Both the position numbers and the translations under genes were made by a program. A DNA stretch of 64,000 nucleotides from Acinetobacter courvalinii (GTDB lineage: Bacteria > Pseudomonadota > Gammaproteobacteria > Pseudomonadales > Moraxellaceae): the NCBI RefSeq assembly GCF_014635545.1, contig NZ_BMDA01000008.1:1-64000 (forward strand), in the 5' to 3' direction. The first letter of the stretch is position 1. Every line of letters begins with the position of its first letter. The notes beneath the pieces are model-generated. The model did not search any database. It was given only the letters and a program-made list of their open reading frames with translations, and had not been told where the DNA came from. Below, in pieces: positions 1 through 9,065 of this stretch.

Positions 1-153
1 GTCGATTTGTGAGTAATCTTTCGCTTCACCGCCGTAAGTTTTTGCACAGATCGTTGCAATCGCAGCAGTTAAAGTTGTTTTACCATGGTCAACGTGACCA
101 ATTGTACCCACGTTTACGTGTGGTTTGTTACGTTCAAACTTAGCCTTAGCCAT
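1..153 (-). CDS. tuf: Elongation factor Tu, N-terminal fragment
   Basis: EF-Tu is the GTPase that delivers aminoacyl-tRNA to the ribosome. Only the first 51 codons are inside the window; the gene runs off the left edge. The translation begins [20 protein letters not shown] and contains the P-loop GHVDHGKT, which is diagnostic of translational GTPases of this class. It lies directly downstream of four tRNA genes on the same strand, the arrangement of tufB in E. coli, so it is probably cotranscribed with them from the promoter near 762-789. Confidence 0.97.
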
Positions 154-317
154 TTTGATTTTCCTCGTTTACGTCGACACCAGTTTAGAGAAAAACAACC
201 CTGAAAAACCTTCTTTATCGACATTCGCCTAAAAAACTAGACACCTAATACTTGAAAAGCAGACTATAATAGCCTGCTTCTTTAAAAACTTGTGGAATAA
301 CCACTAAACTGTATATC

Positions 318-392
<75 letters not shown>

Positions 393-403
393 GACATCTT
401 CGA

Positions 404-479
404 TGGAGCGGGAGACGAGGATCGAACTCGCGACATGCAGCTTGGAAGGCTGCCACTCTACCAACTGAGTTACTCCCGC
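404..479 (-). tRNA. tRNA-Gly (anticodon UCC)
   Basis: Minus-strand cloverleaf with acceptor GCGGGAG/CTCCCGC, anticodon stem GCAGC/GCTGC around loop CTTCCAA (anticodon UCC), T-loop GTTCGATCC and encoded CCA. Third tRNA of the tRNA-tuf operon. Confidence 0.93.
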
Positions 480-508
480 ATGTTGGTACGACATCTATCG
501 AAGTTAGA

Positions 509-592
509 TGGTGGTGAGAGAAGGATTCGAACCTTCGAAACTTTCGTAGCAGAGTTACAGTCTGCCCCCTTTGACCGCTCGGGAATCTCACC
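509..592 (-). tRNA. tRNA-Tyr (anticodon GUA)
   Basis: Minus-strand tRNA with a long variable arm, as expected for bacterial tRNA-Tyr. Acceptor GGTGAGA/TCTCACC, anticodon loop CTGTAAC giving GUA, T-arm GGTTCGAATCC, encoded CCA. Second tRNA of the operon. Confidence 0.93.
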
Positions 593-643
593 ATATCACA
601 CTTACACAGTGCTGTTCTTCACTTTATATACCACACTTTAAGA

Positions 644-719
<76 letters not shown>

Positions 720-761
720 TCTTTCTTAGTGTTTCGTACGTTTCGTATCGGAACGGTGTGC

Positions 762-789
762 AGTTTAGCAAAACTTAGAATCGATGCAA
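762..789 (-). promoter_or_regulatory. Promoter of the tRNA-tuf operon
   Basis: On the minus strand TTGCAT is followed after 16 bases by TAAACT, preceded by TGC (extended -10). The discriminator downstream is GC-rich (GCACACCG), typical of stringently controlled stable-RNA promoters. It sits about 40 bases before the first tRNA. Inferred from sequence only. Confidence 0.6.
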
Positions 790-818
790 GTGCTTTTTTA
801 AAAAAAACCGTTAAAAAC

Positions 819-2312
819 TCATAAAATCAATCCGTTTGACGATAATTCAACCGCTTTGATCACTGCGCGAGCTTTTATTTGGGTTTCATTCCACTCAGAT
901 TCAGGATTTGAGTCCGCAACCAGCCCTGCTCCAGCCTGTACATAGACCTTTTTATCGCGAATCACACAGGTTCGAATAGCAATCGACATGTCCATTTCGC
1001 CGTGCCAGCCTAAATAACCCACTGCACCGCCAAACACACCCCGTTTTACCGGTTCAACTTCGTCAATAATTTCCATGGCACGTATTTTGGGTGCACCCGA
1101 AAGTGTTCCAGCTGGAAAAGTCGCCTTAAATACATCTAAAGCATCAATATCATCACGAACTTCACCCTGCACATTAGATACAATATGCATGACATGTGAA
1201 TAACGTTCGATCACCATACGGTCTGTCACTTGCACTTTACCAATCTTGGATACCCGTCCCACATCATTACGCCCAAGATCAATCAGCATTAAATGTTCGG
1301 CAATCTCTTTTTCATCCGCTAGTAAATCTTGTTCCAAGGCCAGATCTTCTTCTTTGGTTTTGCCGCGTGGTCGCGTCCCTGCTAAAGGACGTACTGTTGC
1401 GATACCATTTTCCAGACGGGACAGAATCTCTGGCGATGATCCTACAATATGAAAAGGCTTTTGATCAGTCAGTGTCTGGCCTTGCACCAGGAATAAATAG
1501 GGCGATGGGTTTAAATGGCGGAGCGCACGATACACTTGTAGCGCTTCACCATCAAAATCAGACACCATACGTTGCCCAGGCACCACCTGCATCACATCCC
1601 CCGCACGGATGTATTCCTTAACCTTGTCCACGGTTTCCAGAAACCTTTCCTTGCCGGTAATCGATTCAAAATGTGGTGCGCTATGCGGTTTTGCTTGCAG
1701 ACTCACTGGTGTTGCCAGTAACTGCTCTAGCTGATCCAGCTTGCCTTGTGCTTTGTTATAGGCATCTGGCTCACTGACATCAGCATGATGGATCAGGAAC
1801 AGGGTATCTTTTAAATTATCAAACACAATCACGGTTTGAGACAGCATCAACCATAAATCAGGTAGGGTTACCGGATCAGCTGCTGGGACATTCTTGAGTT
1901 TTGGCTCAATATAACGCACGGCGTCATAGCCTAAATAACCCACCAGGCCACCGGTAAAGCTTGGTAAGTCCGGCAGTTCGGCTTTGCTGGGAACTTTAAA
2001 CTGTCTTTGAAAATCACGAATATATTGAAACGGATCTGCACAATCCTGTTGCGTTACTGTGCCATCTGCTTGCTGGATGGTTAACACACCGGCATTGCAT
2101 GAAAAAACGATAGATTCGCCGAGTCCAATCATGGAATAGCGTGCCCAGTTCTCGCCGCCCTCTACCGACTCAAATAGATAAGCTTGTTTCTGTTCCTTAA
2201 AACGTGCAAAAACAGATAACGGGGTTTCAGTATCAGCCAAGCGCTGACGATAAACTGGAATGGTGTTGTAGCCTGCTGCTTTTAATTGTTCAAACTGGAT
2301 TGCTGTTGTCAT
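819..2312 (-). CDS. trpE: Anthranilate synthase component I
   Basis: Converts chorismate to anthranilate, the first committed step of tryptophan synthesis, together with the glutaminase subunit TrpG (not in this window). The 497 residues match the family length. The N-terminal half carries the LFES element (about 46-49), equivalent to the LLES tryptophan feedback site of other TrpE proteins. The C-terminal chorismate-binding half has GTLSGAPKIRAMEIIDE and the DMSIAIRT stretch. gph lies just upstream on the same strand, a gph-trpE pairing known from pseudomonads, so trp genes are split here as usual in this group. Confidence 0.96.
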   Translation of the reverse strand: MTTAIQFEQLKAAGYNTIPVYRQRLADTETPLSVFARFKEQKQAYLFESVEGGENWARYSMIGLGESIVFSCNAGVLTIQQADGTVTQQDCADPFQYIRDFQRQFKVPSKAELPDLPSFTGGLVGYLGYDAVRYIEPKLKNVPAADPVTLPDLWLMLSQTVIVFDNLKDTLFLIHHADVSEPDAYNKAQGKLDQLEQLLATPVSLQAKPHSAPHFESITGKERFLETVDKVKEYIRAGDVMQVVPGQRMVSDFDGEALQVYRALRHLNPSPYLFLVQGQTLTDQKPFHIVGSSPEILSRLENGIATVRPLAGTRPRGKTKEEDLALEQDLLADEKEIAEHLMLIDLGRNDVGRVSKIGKVQVTDRMVIERYSHVMHIVSNVQGEVRDDIDALDVFKATFPAGTLSGAPKIRAMEIIDEVEPVKRGVFGGAVGYLGWHGEMDMSIAIRTCVIRDKKVYVQAGAGLVADSNPESEWNETQIKARAVIKAVELSSNGLIL

Positions 2313-2424
2313 GAGTCATCTCTTATGGTTTCGATTTATCTGCGTTTCCCTGTTTTAATACTGCTTTAATCCCGCCATCGAAAAACCATCATCATCCTCA
2401 CACCTCTTTCCCTATCTGATTTTC

Positions 2425-3090
2425 TTAAACTAACTCTGCCAGACGATCAACCACTTGCTGTGGCTGGCAGTCATAAATGCTTTCCCCATGATTATAGCCA
2501 TAGCTGACTACAATACAATCAATACCTGCACGCCTTGCGGCTTCGACATCATTGCTTGAATCGCCAATCATCAAGGTTTCAGCCGTGGTTATTCCTGCTT
2601 GCTCTACACAATGCAACAGCGGCAACGGATGCGGTTTACGTTCCGCCAAACTGTCCCCACCTACGACCATTTTAAAATAAGGTGCAAGCTCTAAAACGTC
2701 CAGAATTCCTCGCGCCAGATGTTCAGGCTTATTGGTGACACAGGCCATGGCAATATTATGGGCCTGACAATACTCCAGAAAGGGCAACACACCGTCATAT
2801 ACCTGCGTATCGACACAGAGCTCTTGCGCGTACACCTGCATAAAGGTGCTTAACAGCTGCGCTTGCTGTTGCGCATCGACCTGTCCAAATAAATGACTCA
2901 GTACCGCTTCACATAATTTTGCGGCACCCTTACCCACCCAGACTCTCACCTGCGCTTCAGTCACCAGCGGCAGCCCTAGCTTGGTCAGACTCAGATTCAT
3001 GGCACGATATAGGTCAGCGGCCGAATCTACCAGTGTTCCATCCAGATCAAATAACACCAGATGACGACTTTGCAACTGCGCAACAGACAT
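2425..3090 (-). CDS. gph: Phosphoglycolate phosphatase (HAD family)
   Basis: HAD-superfamily hydrolase that removes phosphate from 2-phosphoglycolate, a by-product of DNA 3'-end repair. Motif I FDLDGTL is at residues 14-20, motif II is in the CVTNKP stretch, and motif III/IV is MIGDSSNDVEAARRAG, all in order. The 221-residue length fits Gph. It is transcribed toward trpE with a gap of about 110 bases. Related HAD phosphatases such as pyrophosphatase PpaX look similar, so the substrate is inferred from family and context. Confidence 0.88.
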   Translation of the reverse strand: MSVAQLQSRHLVLFDLDGTLVDSAADLYRAMNLSLTKLGLPLVTEAQVRVWVGKGAAKLCEAVLSHLFGQVDAQQQAQLLSTFMQVYAQELCVDTQVYDGVLPFLEYCQAHNIAMACVTNKPEHLARGILDVLELAPYFKMVVGGDSLAERKPHPLPLLHCVEQAGITTAETLMIGDSSNDVEAARRAGIDCIVVSYGYNHGESIYDCQPQQVVDRLAELV

Positions 3091-3112
3091 GAAATTTCAC
3101 CCTCATAATAAA

Positions 3113-3140
3113 AAAGGCACACCCAAGCGGGCATGCCTTT
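3113..3140 (-). terminator. Terminator after the FHA gene
   Basis: AAAGGCA pairs with TGCCTTT, and CCC with GGG inside, around a short loop; read on the minus strand the stem ends in a run of T (the A-run at 3109-3115). It closes the gspN-C-D-FHA unit. Confidence 0.65.
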
Positions 3141-3161
3141 GATTGTAAAAGCTTCGCCCGA

Positions 3162-3776
3162 TTATTTAAAGAACAGCCAGGCAATCACAGCTAAAATGAT
3201 CAATACAATAATTGAAATGAGCCCAACCGAAGCATTCTTCTGTTGCTCTTTCTCTTCAGCCACACGTGAAACAGGCTCTTCAAGCGCAACAGGTTGTGGT
3301 TCAGGCACAGCCTGTACCTGCACACCTTCAGGAATGGGTGCAGGTTTTGGAATCGCGACCTGTTGTGGCATCCCATCACGTGTGATTGGTGTTTCTGCCG
3401 CACGTTCGGCAATGCTCGGCATGCCTTGATCCTGTATATGGGCCGTTACAGGCTCTGCTTCAATTTCAGGTAATTCTGTTGCTGCCGCTGGCGCAAGTAC
3501 CGAGAACACAAAGCTGGCAAACTGCAAAATATCACCATCGTGCAATTCAGTTTCCTGCTCGATTCGCGCATCATTAATAAATGTGCCATTGGACGAGTTT
3601 AAGTCTTGCACCCAAAGCTGTTGATCTTTGAGTAACAACGCCGCATGACGACGCGAAATATCGGCGGATTGCAACAAAATATCAGCATCCTGATGTCGGC
3701 CAACCAACATATCACGCTCAATATTCAGTTCCTGCCCCGTAAATTCACCTGTAATGGCTTGTAATTTCCAAGTCAT
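3162..3776 (-). CDS. FHA-domain protein with C-terminal membrane anchor
   Basis: FHA domains bind phosphothreonine peptides. Residues about 15-90 form a clear FHA domain: GRHQDADILL, then SRRHAALL and NSSNGTFIN. A long Pro/Glu/Gln-rich linker follows, and the last 20 or so residues are a hydrophobic anchor ending in WLFFK, so the FHA domain should face the cytoplasm. Start ATG at 3776 was chosen because AAAGGA lies nine bases before it; an upstream GTG adds nine residues. It follows gspD closely on the same strand, but a role in secretion is only inferred. No partner kinase is seen in the window. Confidence 0.82.
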   Translation of the reverse strand: MTWKLQAITGEFTGQELNIERDMLVGRHQDADILLQSADISRRHAALLLKDQQLWVQDLNSSNGTFINDARIEQETELHDGDILQFASFVFSVLAPAAATELPEIEAEPVTAHIQDQGMPSIAERAAETPITRDGMPQQVAIPKPAPIPEGVQVQAVPEPQPVALEEPVSRVAEEKEQQKNASVGLISIIVLIILAVIAWLFFK

Positions 3777-3838
3777 AGATGCATATCCTTTATCATTTTC
3801 CACAATCGTAACATTGTGACATAAGCGTTTCTGTGCAG

Positions 3839-6100
3839 CTACTGTGAAGACGCTGGGCGAATCGTAGTGGTGGTGACCGTATTTTTACTCCGCTCGGTTT
3901 CCTTCACCGGGAGCTGTACGGTTTTCTGCTGCAGCTGAGGCTGCTCAACCGCAACTGGCGTAGTTACCACAACGGTTTTTTGGGCTTGCCTCGCGGTTGG
4001 AACTTTTTGATAAGGTGAATTTGCCGCAGGCTGCTGGATATAAATATCTGCAACATTTTCAGGTAATTTGGCAAAGTTACCATTTTTGTCCATTGAAAGT
4101 TGCAAACTATAGAGCTGGTTATAACGCTGCTGAGAAATGCGACGTACATCATCAGAATCCCCAACAATAGTCGGATGGATAAAGACAAGCAGGTTACGCT
4201 TTTCATTACTGCGATTATCCGAACGGAACAGTCGGCCCAAGTACGGAATATCACTTAATATAGGTAAGCCTTGACGTCCTAAAGTCGTGTTGTCTGAGAC
4301 CAAGCCCCCCAACACAACGGTTTGTCCATGATCTGCCAATACCGAAGTTTTAATTGCACGCTTACTGGTGACCAAATCAGCAGCCTGACCTTTACTATTC
4401 TGAACGTTAGAGACTTCTTGCTCAACTTCCAAACGTACAGAACCACCCTCACCAATATGCGGAATTACTTTTAAAGTCACCCCGACATCTTTACGCTCGA
4501 CAGTGGTATAAGGATTTACTGTACTGTTACCTGTCGTTGCAACCGAACCTGTCACAAACGGGACATTCTGACCCACAACGATATACGCCTCTTCATTGTC
4601 CATGGTGACGATTGATGGGGTAGACAGAAGGTTGGATTTGGTATTTTCCTTCAAAGCCTGAATCAGCGCACCATACAGTTGACGAGAGCCGTTGCTGCCT
4701 TCTTTATACTTACCAAGACCAATTGATGCACCATCCCCCAAAGCACCTGCCGCGCCAGCTGCACCACCGGTTAGATATCCCGCTGCAATTTTGGACAAGC
4801 CAGAACCTAAATTGGAAAAGTTAATTAACCCTACGCCACTATTCAAATCACCAAGCGCCCATTGCACTCCCAGTTGATCTGCATCGGTCCCAACCACTTC
4901 AATAATAGCCGCCTCGATCATGACTTGCTGACGACGCGTATCTAGTTGCTGAACCGCGGCATCAATTTCACGCATCAATTGTGGTTCAGCCTTCACCACC
5001 AAAGCATTCTGTGCAGGATCGGCAATAATACTGACCCCACCCTGATTAAAACTGGTAATGCCCGCGTTTTGGCTATTATTTGAATTACTATTTAAGTTAA
5101 TCGAAGGTGTGGAAACAGAAGATGAAGATCCCATTGATGAACCTGAATTCTGACTACTTGAAACCAGGTTATTAATCGAATTTGAACTACTGTTGCTATT
5201 TGACGAAGAAGAAGATGATGAAACCGATTGCCCTGTGACCAGACCTTGTAAAATCTCGGCCAGATTTTTAGCACTGGCATATTTCAGGCGGAAAACTTTT
5301 AAGCCACCCAAACGAGCCGCCGACGGCACATCCAGCATTTCAATCATTTGACGCAAACGCTTGCGCGAGTCCGGATCACCCTTGATTAAGATACGATTGG
5401 TCCGGTTATCTGCAACCACACGGACACGCGATCCAATGAAGTCCTTGGATGCACCTGTGGCACTCATGGTCTCCAGCAAACCAATAATTTCTTCGGCCTG
5501 ACTGGATTGCAGACTAATTGCCTCAATGTCGTTTTGCCCAGTTCCATCCAGATTACGCACGATATTTTCAAGCTGATAAATATTGGTGGCACGATCCGAA
5601 ACAATTAAGGCATTGGTTCCAGCCACCGCAGCAAGATGCGCGAACTGTGGCATTAATGGACGTAATGCCGGGATCAGGTCATTCGGATTGGTATTTTGTA
5701 GCCAGATCACACGCGTGACAATTTGGTCACCGCCAGCACGACTTCGGGCATCATAAGGAATACCCGAATTCTTGGCATTACTGTCTGGTACCAGTTTTAC
5801 CGTATTGCCAGAAGGTAGCGCCACCACACCATTGACGTTGAGCACGCCCAGAAATAGGTCATACACCTCATCTTTATTTAGTGGTTTATTGGAAATAACC
5901 GTAACATTGCCACGTACACGTGGGTCAACCGCAAAGTTCTTCCCTGTAATATCAGCAACTTCGTTAATAAATGCAGTTAAGTCCGCATCACGTAGATTGA
6001 TCTTCCATGTTTGTGCTTGCACATGGGTACTGACTGTCGCAATTAAAGGCGCTGCAGCAAGTAATGCCCAAAGTGGACGTTGATGATTCAAGAAAGCCAT
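3839..6100 (-). CDS. gspD: Type II secretion secretin GspD
   Basis: Outer-membrane secretin forming the exit channel of type II secretion. A signal peptide (to about residue 30, cleaving after VQA) is followed by the N0 domain (WKINLRDADLTAFINEVADITGKNF), repeated N1-N3 domains and the secretin core with VPFVTGS and the GGLVSDNT / GLPILSDIPYLGRLF region. A serine/asparagine-rich insert of about 50 residues interrupts the N3 region. The length of about 753 residues fits GspD. Start ATG 6100 is preferred; a GTG three codons upstream is possible. It follows gspC after about 40 bases. Confidence 0.94.
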   Translation of the reverse strand: MAFLNHQRPLWALLAAAPLIATVSTHVQAQTWKINLRDADLTAFINEVADITGKNFAVDPRVRGNVTVISNKPLNKDEVYDLFLGVLNVNGVVALPSGNTVKLVPDSNAKNSGIPYDARSRAGGDQIVTRVIWLQNTNPNDLIPALRPLMPQFAHLAAVAGTNALIVSDRATNIYQLENIVRNLDGTGQNDIEAISLQSSQAEEIIGLLETMSATGASKDFIGSRVRVVADNRTNRILIKGDPDSRKRLRQMIEMLDVPSAARLGGLKVFRLKYASAKNLAEILQGLVTGQSVSSSSSSSNSNSSSNSINNLVSSSQNSGSSMGSSSSVSTPSINLNSNSNNSQNAGITSFNQGGVSIIADPAQNALVVKAEPQLMREIDAAVQQLDTRRQQVMIEAAIIEVVGTDADQLGVQWALGDLNSGVGLINFSNLGSGLSKIAAGYLTGGAAGAAGALGDGASIGLGKYKEGSNGSRQLYGALIQALKENTKSNLLSTPSIVTMDNEEAYIVVGQNVPFVTGSVATTGNSTVNPYTTVERKDVGVTLKVIPHIGEGGSVRLEVEQEVSNVQNSKGQAADLVTSKRAIKTSVLADHGQTVVLGGLVSDNTTLGRQGLPILSDIPYLGRLFRSDNRSNEKRNLLVFIHPTIVGDSDDVRRISQQRYNQLYSLQLSMDKNGNFAKLPENVADIYIQQPAANSPYQKVPTARQAQKTVVVTTPVAVEQPQLQQKTVQLPVKETERSKNTVTTTTIRPASSQ

Positions 6101-6140
6101 AACCTGCACTTATTCCTAACTGATGTGTGACGTGTGATCA

Positions 6141-6980
6141 CTAAAAACTTTGTTGTATGGTCATCACCTGATCACCACGTTTTATTTCTATTTTGGCATG
6201 CCCTTCACGACGTACTTGCTCTAATAATTGTACTTCGTTGAGCCCCTGCCCGACGCTTTGGCCATTGATCGACAGAATACGATCACCCGAACGCAAACCT
6301 AAGTTATTTTTTAAGCTTGAGGGCGTCTTATCCGAAATTTCATAGCCTTCCCCTCCACTACTGACGCCCATATTTTTCAGATATTGTTCCCGGTTATCCT
6401 GCATTTGCTGGATAGCCTGCCCTAAAGCAGACTGGGGCGAATTCTGAGCAGGCGCAGGAGCTGCTGCTGGAGGGACGCTTGTTCCATTATTTAAAACAGG
6501 CGCAGCCGGTTGATATAAACCATTGTCCAGTCCCTTAAATTTGACTTCACGTGTTGCACCATTACCTTGACGCAAGATTACGTGATCCCAATACACTTCT
6601 GCCAGCTGATAGGAGGTAGAGCCAACGGTCTCGCCTACCCGATAACGTTCAGCAGTATCATTCATTTTAATGACCGCAGAAGACAAGTAATTTGGTTGAC
6701 CGAGCAATACACCCTGTAACTCCAGATTAATATTGTCATCGGCCGAAGCTGCTGCGGGTTCATTAAATAAGGCAAATGAACTGATATTGGGAACCTGGGC
6801 TTGCTGCGAACCCAGTTCAACCCGGTCAAACTGCATCGGTTGTGGCGGTGCAACCACCCACCAAAATAAGGAGGCCAGTTTCCAGCATAACCATAAAATC
6901 AGTAAAGCCAGAATCAGGCCACTTAACTTATCCAGCTTCTGCCAACGCAATTGTTGCATTTTTTCAGTGATTGCTTTCAT
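6141..6980 (-). CDS. gspC: Type II secretion inner-membrane protein GspC
   Basis: GspC links the inner-membrane platform to the GspD secretin. One transmembrane segment (about 17-42) is followed by a homology region (about 60-140), a Pro/Ala-rich linker and a C-terminal PDZ-like domain (about 200-279: GYEISDKTPSSLKNNLGLRS, GDRILSINGQSVG). The ATG at 6980 shares one base with the gspN stop (TGATG) and has AGGGTGG upstream. The order gspN-gspC-gspD indicates one transcript; the other gsp genes are not in the window. Confidence 0.92.
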   Translation of the reverse strand: MKAITEKMQQLRWQKLDKLSGLILALLILWLCWKLASLFWWVVAPPQPMQFDRVELGSQQAQVPNISSFALFNEPAAASADDNINLELQGVLLGQPNYLSSAVIKMNDTAERYRVGETVGSTSYQLAEVYWDHVILRQGNGATREVKFKGLDNGLYQPAAPVLNNGTSVPPAAAPAPAQNSPQSALGQAIQQMQDNREQYLKNMGVSSGGEGYEISDKTPSSLKNNLGLRSGDRILSINGQSVGQGLNEVQLLEQVRREGHAKIEIKRGDQVMTIQQSF

Positions 6981-7723
6981 CAAAAACCACCCTGCAACAA
7001 CGGCTGACGTGAACTGATCACATAGGTATCTAGGCCAGCTTTACCTTGATAGGATGGAATATTCAATAACATGCGTTGCGTCAGCTGTACATCCAGCATC
7101 AGGTTGGCATCTAAGCTGAGATTCCCCATTTTCTGGCTACGCTGATCACGGATATCAATCTGGAGTTGGCCGTTTTCATCTTTTATCTCAGCCACCAAGG
7201 AAGGCATATTCATACGGTCTTGACGCTGACCAAAGGTATAACTCAAGGCACCGCCGCCCCAGTTCAATTGACCTTCTGCTGCGCTAAAACCTTTTTCTTT
7301 TTGATAGTTAAATTGCACGTCTTTCAATTGAATAGAATTTTCAGGCCATTGCCAGTTTGCAAAATACTTTAATGTTTCTGGCGAAATCGCACCCTGCAAA
7401 TCCTTGATCATGATTTTTTGTCCTAAACCATAACCAAATACTCCATTGAATTGCGTGTTACCGCTATGGATATCAAGATTTGCCCCTAAACGTAACAATA
7501 ACAAATCTAAAGGACGGGTTTTCCAATGCACCGAGCCGCGTAGCTGGCCACGTTGCCAGTCGGCTTGCCCCTGCCAGATATTGCCGCTGACATTATGTAA
7601 TATTTGATTATCTTTTGAGAATTTTGCAATTAACCATGTCGCTGGAATTTGTAAAATAATAAAAATTAAAAATGCAAAAATGGCGAAAAGCCACCATCTC
7701 CATTGCTTGGTTTTTTTCTTCAT
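6980..7723 (-). CDS. gspN: Type II secretion protein GspN
   Basis: Bitopic accessory protein of type II secretion, present in only some systems. The N-terminus is a lysine-rich stretch followed by a strong membrane segment (about 10-34: WWLFAIFAFLIFIILQIP). The rest is beta-rich periplasmic sequence with the SGNIWQGQADW signature common to GspN proteins. 247 residues is the normal length. First gene of the gspN-C-D unit, with a one-base overlap to gspC. Confidence 0.88.
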   Translation of the reverse strand: MKKKTKQWRWWLFAIFAFLIFIILQIPATWLIAKFSKDNQILHNVSGNIWQGQADWQRGQLRGSVHWKTRPLDLLLLRLGANLDIHSGNTQFNGVFGYGLGQKIMIKDLQGAISPETLKYFANWQWPENSIQLKDVQFNYQKEKGFSAAEGQLNWGGGALSYTFGQRQDRMNMPSLVAEIKDENGQLQIDIRDQRSQKMGNLSLDANLMLDVQLTQRMLLNIPSYQGKAGLDTYVISSRQPLLQGGF

Positions 7724-7820
7724 TCAACCCTTACCAACATGCAAAATATCATCCTTTTCGAGACACTCGCCCCTGAATGACATTATGCATACTTTTTCAA
7801 CATCGCCAATTCTCTCATAT

Positions 7821-7850
7821 AAAAAAACCAAGCTTTTTAAGCCTGGCTTT
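7821..7850 (-). terminator. Terminator after the H-NS-like gene
   Basis: CCAAGCTT pairs with AAGCCTGG with one mismatch; on the minus strand it ends in seven T. Confidence 0.65.
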
Positions 7851-7900
7851 TGATTCAGGATAAAGCCATCGTATGACAAAACGATGACTTTAAAACTTGC

Positions 7901-8227
7901 TTAGATTAAGAAATCTTCAAGTTTTGCACCTTTTTCCAACTCGGCAACTAACCAGCGTGGCTGTTTACCACGACCTGTCCAAGTTTCCTCAGTATTGTTT
8001 TTGTTGCGGTAGCGTGGCTCTACAGCTTTACGCGTCGTTTTCTTACGCTTTTGCTCACCTACTTCTAATAACTCTTCAACGCTAAAACCAATTGCTTCAG
8101 CAATAGCAACAATTTGATTATAAGCATCTTCAATTGCCTGATCTTTTTTGCTGGCAATTAAAGCTTCAGCTTCAGCCTGTAAACGCTTTAAATCTTCTAC
8201 CGATAATTCGCTAATATCTGGTTTCAT
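7901..8227 (-). CDS. hns: H-NS family nucleoid-associated protein
   Basis: Small DNA-binding protein that silences AT-rich DNA. The N-terminal 60 residues are an alpha-helical oligomerisation region, a basic linker (QKRKKTTRKA) follows, and the C-terminus has the H-NS DNA-binding motif TWTGRGKQPRWLVAEL. The start ATG at 8227 is chosen because GGAG lies eight bases before it; the GTG three codons upstream would overlap that site. 108 residues is normal for the Acinetobacter protein. The region upstream is very AT-rich, consistent with autoregulation, which is inferred. Confidence 0.93.
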   Translation of the reverse strand: MKPDISELSVEDLKRLQAEAEALIASKKDQAIEDAYNQIVAIAEAIGFSVEELLEVGEQKRKKTTRKAVEPRYRNKNNTEETWTGRGKQPRWLVAELEKGAKLEDFLI

Positions 8228-8606
8228 TCGAACCACTCCAACTTAATAAGAAAAAAATATCACTCAAAAATAAAAATGAATTTAGAATTCTATTCAATAT
8301 TAATTTATAAGCGATTAAATAATCAATATGAGAATAGCTCACTTAATCGTATATCAACAATAAAATGGTCTTTTATTTACAATAAAACAAAAAAAGGGAG
8401 AATTTAGATATCTAAACAGATTTTAAAAATTAAATAAACAACCTTAACTAACACCACTTATATTAACGTATTCTTAAATTTCACTAAAAAATTTCTTATT
8501 TTTTGATTTAGCTCATGGTGCTTTAATTTGCCTGTTTTGCCGGCCACTCAAAAGCACCACATTATGAAATTTGTTATATATTCAAATAAAATAGACATAA
8601 TTGTCT
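8228..8606. other. AT-rich gene-free region upstream of hns
   Basis: No convincing reading frame. It holds a perfect 14-base palindrome TTTAGATATCTAAA at 8403-8416 and a 9-base inverted repeat TGGTGCTTT/AAAGCACCA (8516-8524 and 8551-8559). It must contain the hns promoter on the minus strand, which I cannot place with confidence. Confidence 0.6.
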
Positions 8607-9065
8607 TTATGATGAGGGGCCTAATATTAATTGATGCCCGACATTTTCTTCAAGCTGAATAATTTTCTGCCGAATTGAATCCGGGATATTACGTTTGTTG
8701 GATGTTACCTTATCTACACAAACCATAACCGCCTCACCGGTGGCAATCATTTGATTCTGGGATTCACTCCATAATACATAATGCATACGAAATGCACTAT
8801 TTCTTAACTCTTCAATACGCGCACCAATATGCAGCACATCGGGATAAAATACCGGCCGTAAATATTTACACTGACTCGAGGCAACCACCGTCAATATCTC
8901 CTGATCGAAGATATTTAATGCCATTAAATAGGCAATACGGGCACTTTCCATATAGCGATAATATTGCACATTATTGACATGCCCAAACGCATCCATATCG
9001 CCCCAAGCCACGGATTGCTGATGAATAACCGGATAGACAGACAGTTCTTTCATATTTACACTCAT
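8607..9065 (-). CDS. Acyl-CoA thioesterase, hotdog fold (4HBT/YbgC type)
   Basis: Probable thioesterase hydrolysing acyl-CoA. The catalytic motif of the 4-hydroxybenzoyl-CoA thioesterase family is clear near residues 22-35 (WGDMDAFGHVNN, with Asp, Gly-His and Asn), followed by YYRYMESARIAYL. 152 residues fits one hotdog domain. Its ATG overlaps the hemY stop (ATGA), so it is probably translated from the hem transcript, although no link to heme synthesis is known. Substrate cannot be told from sequence. Confidence 0.85.
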   Translation of the reverse strand: MSVNMKELSVYPVIHQQSVAWGDMDAFGHVNNVQYYRYMESARIAYLMALNIFDQEILTVVASSQCKYLRPVFYPDVLHIGARIEELRNSAFRMHYVLWSESQNQMIATGEAVMVCVDKVTSNKRNIPDSIRQKIIQLEENVGHQLILGPSS

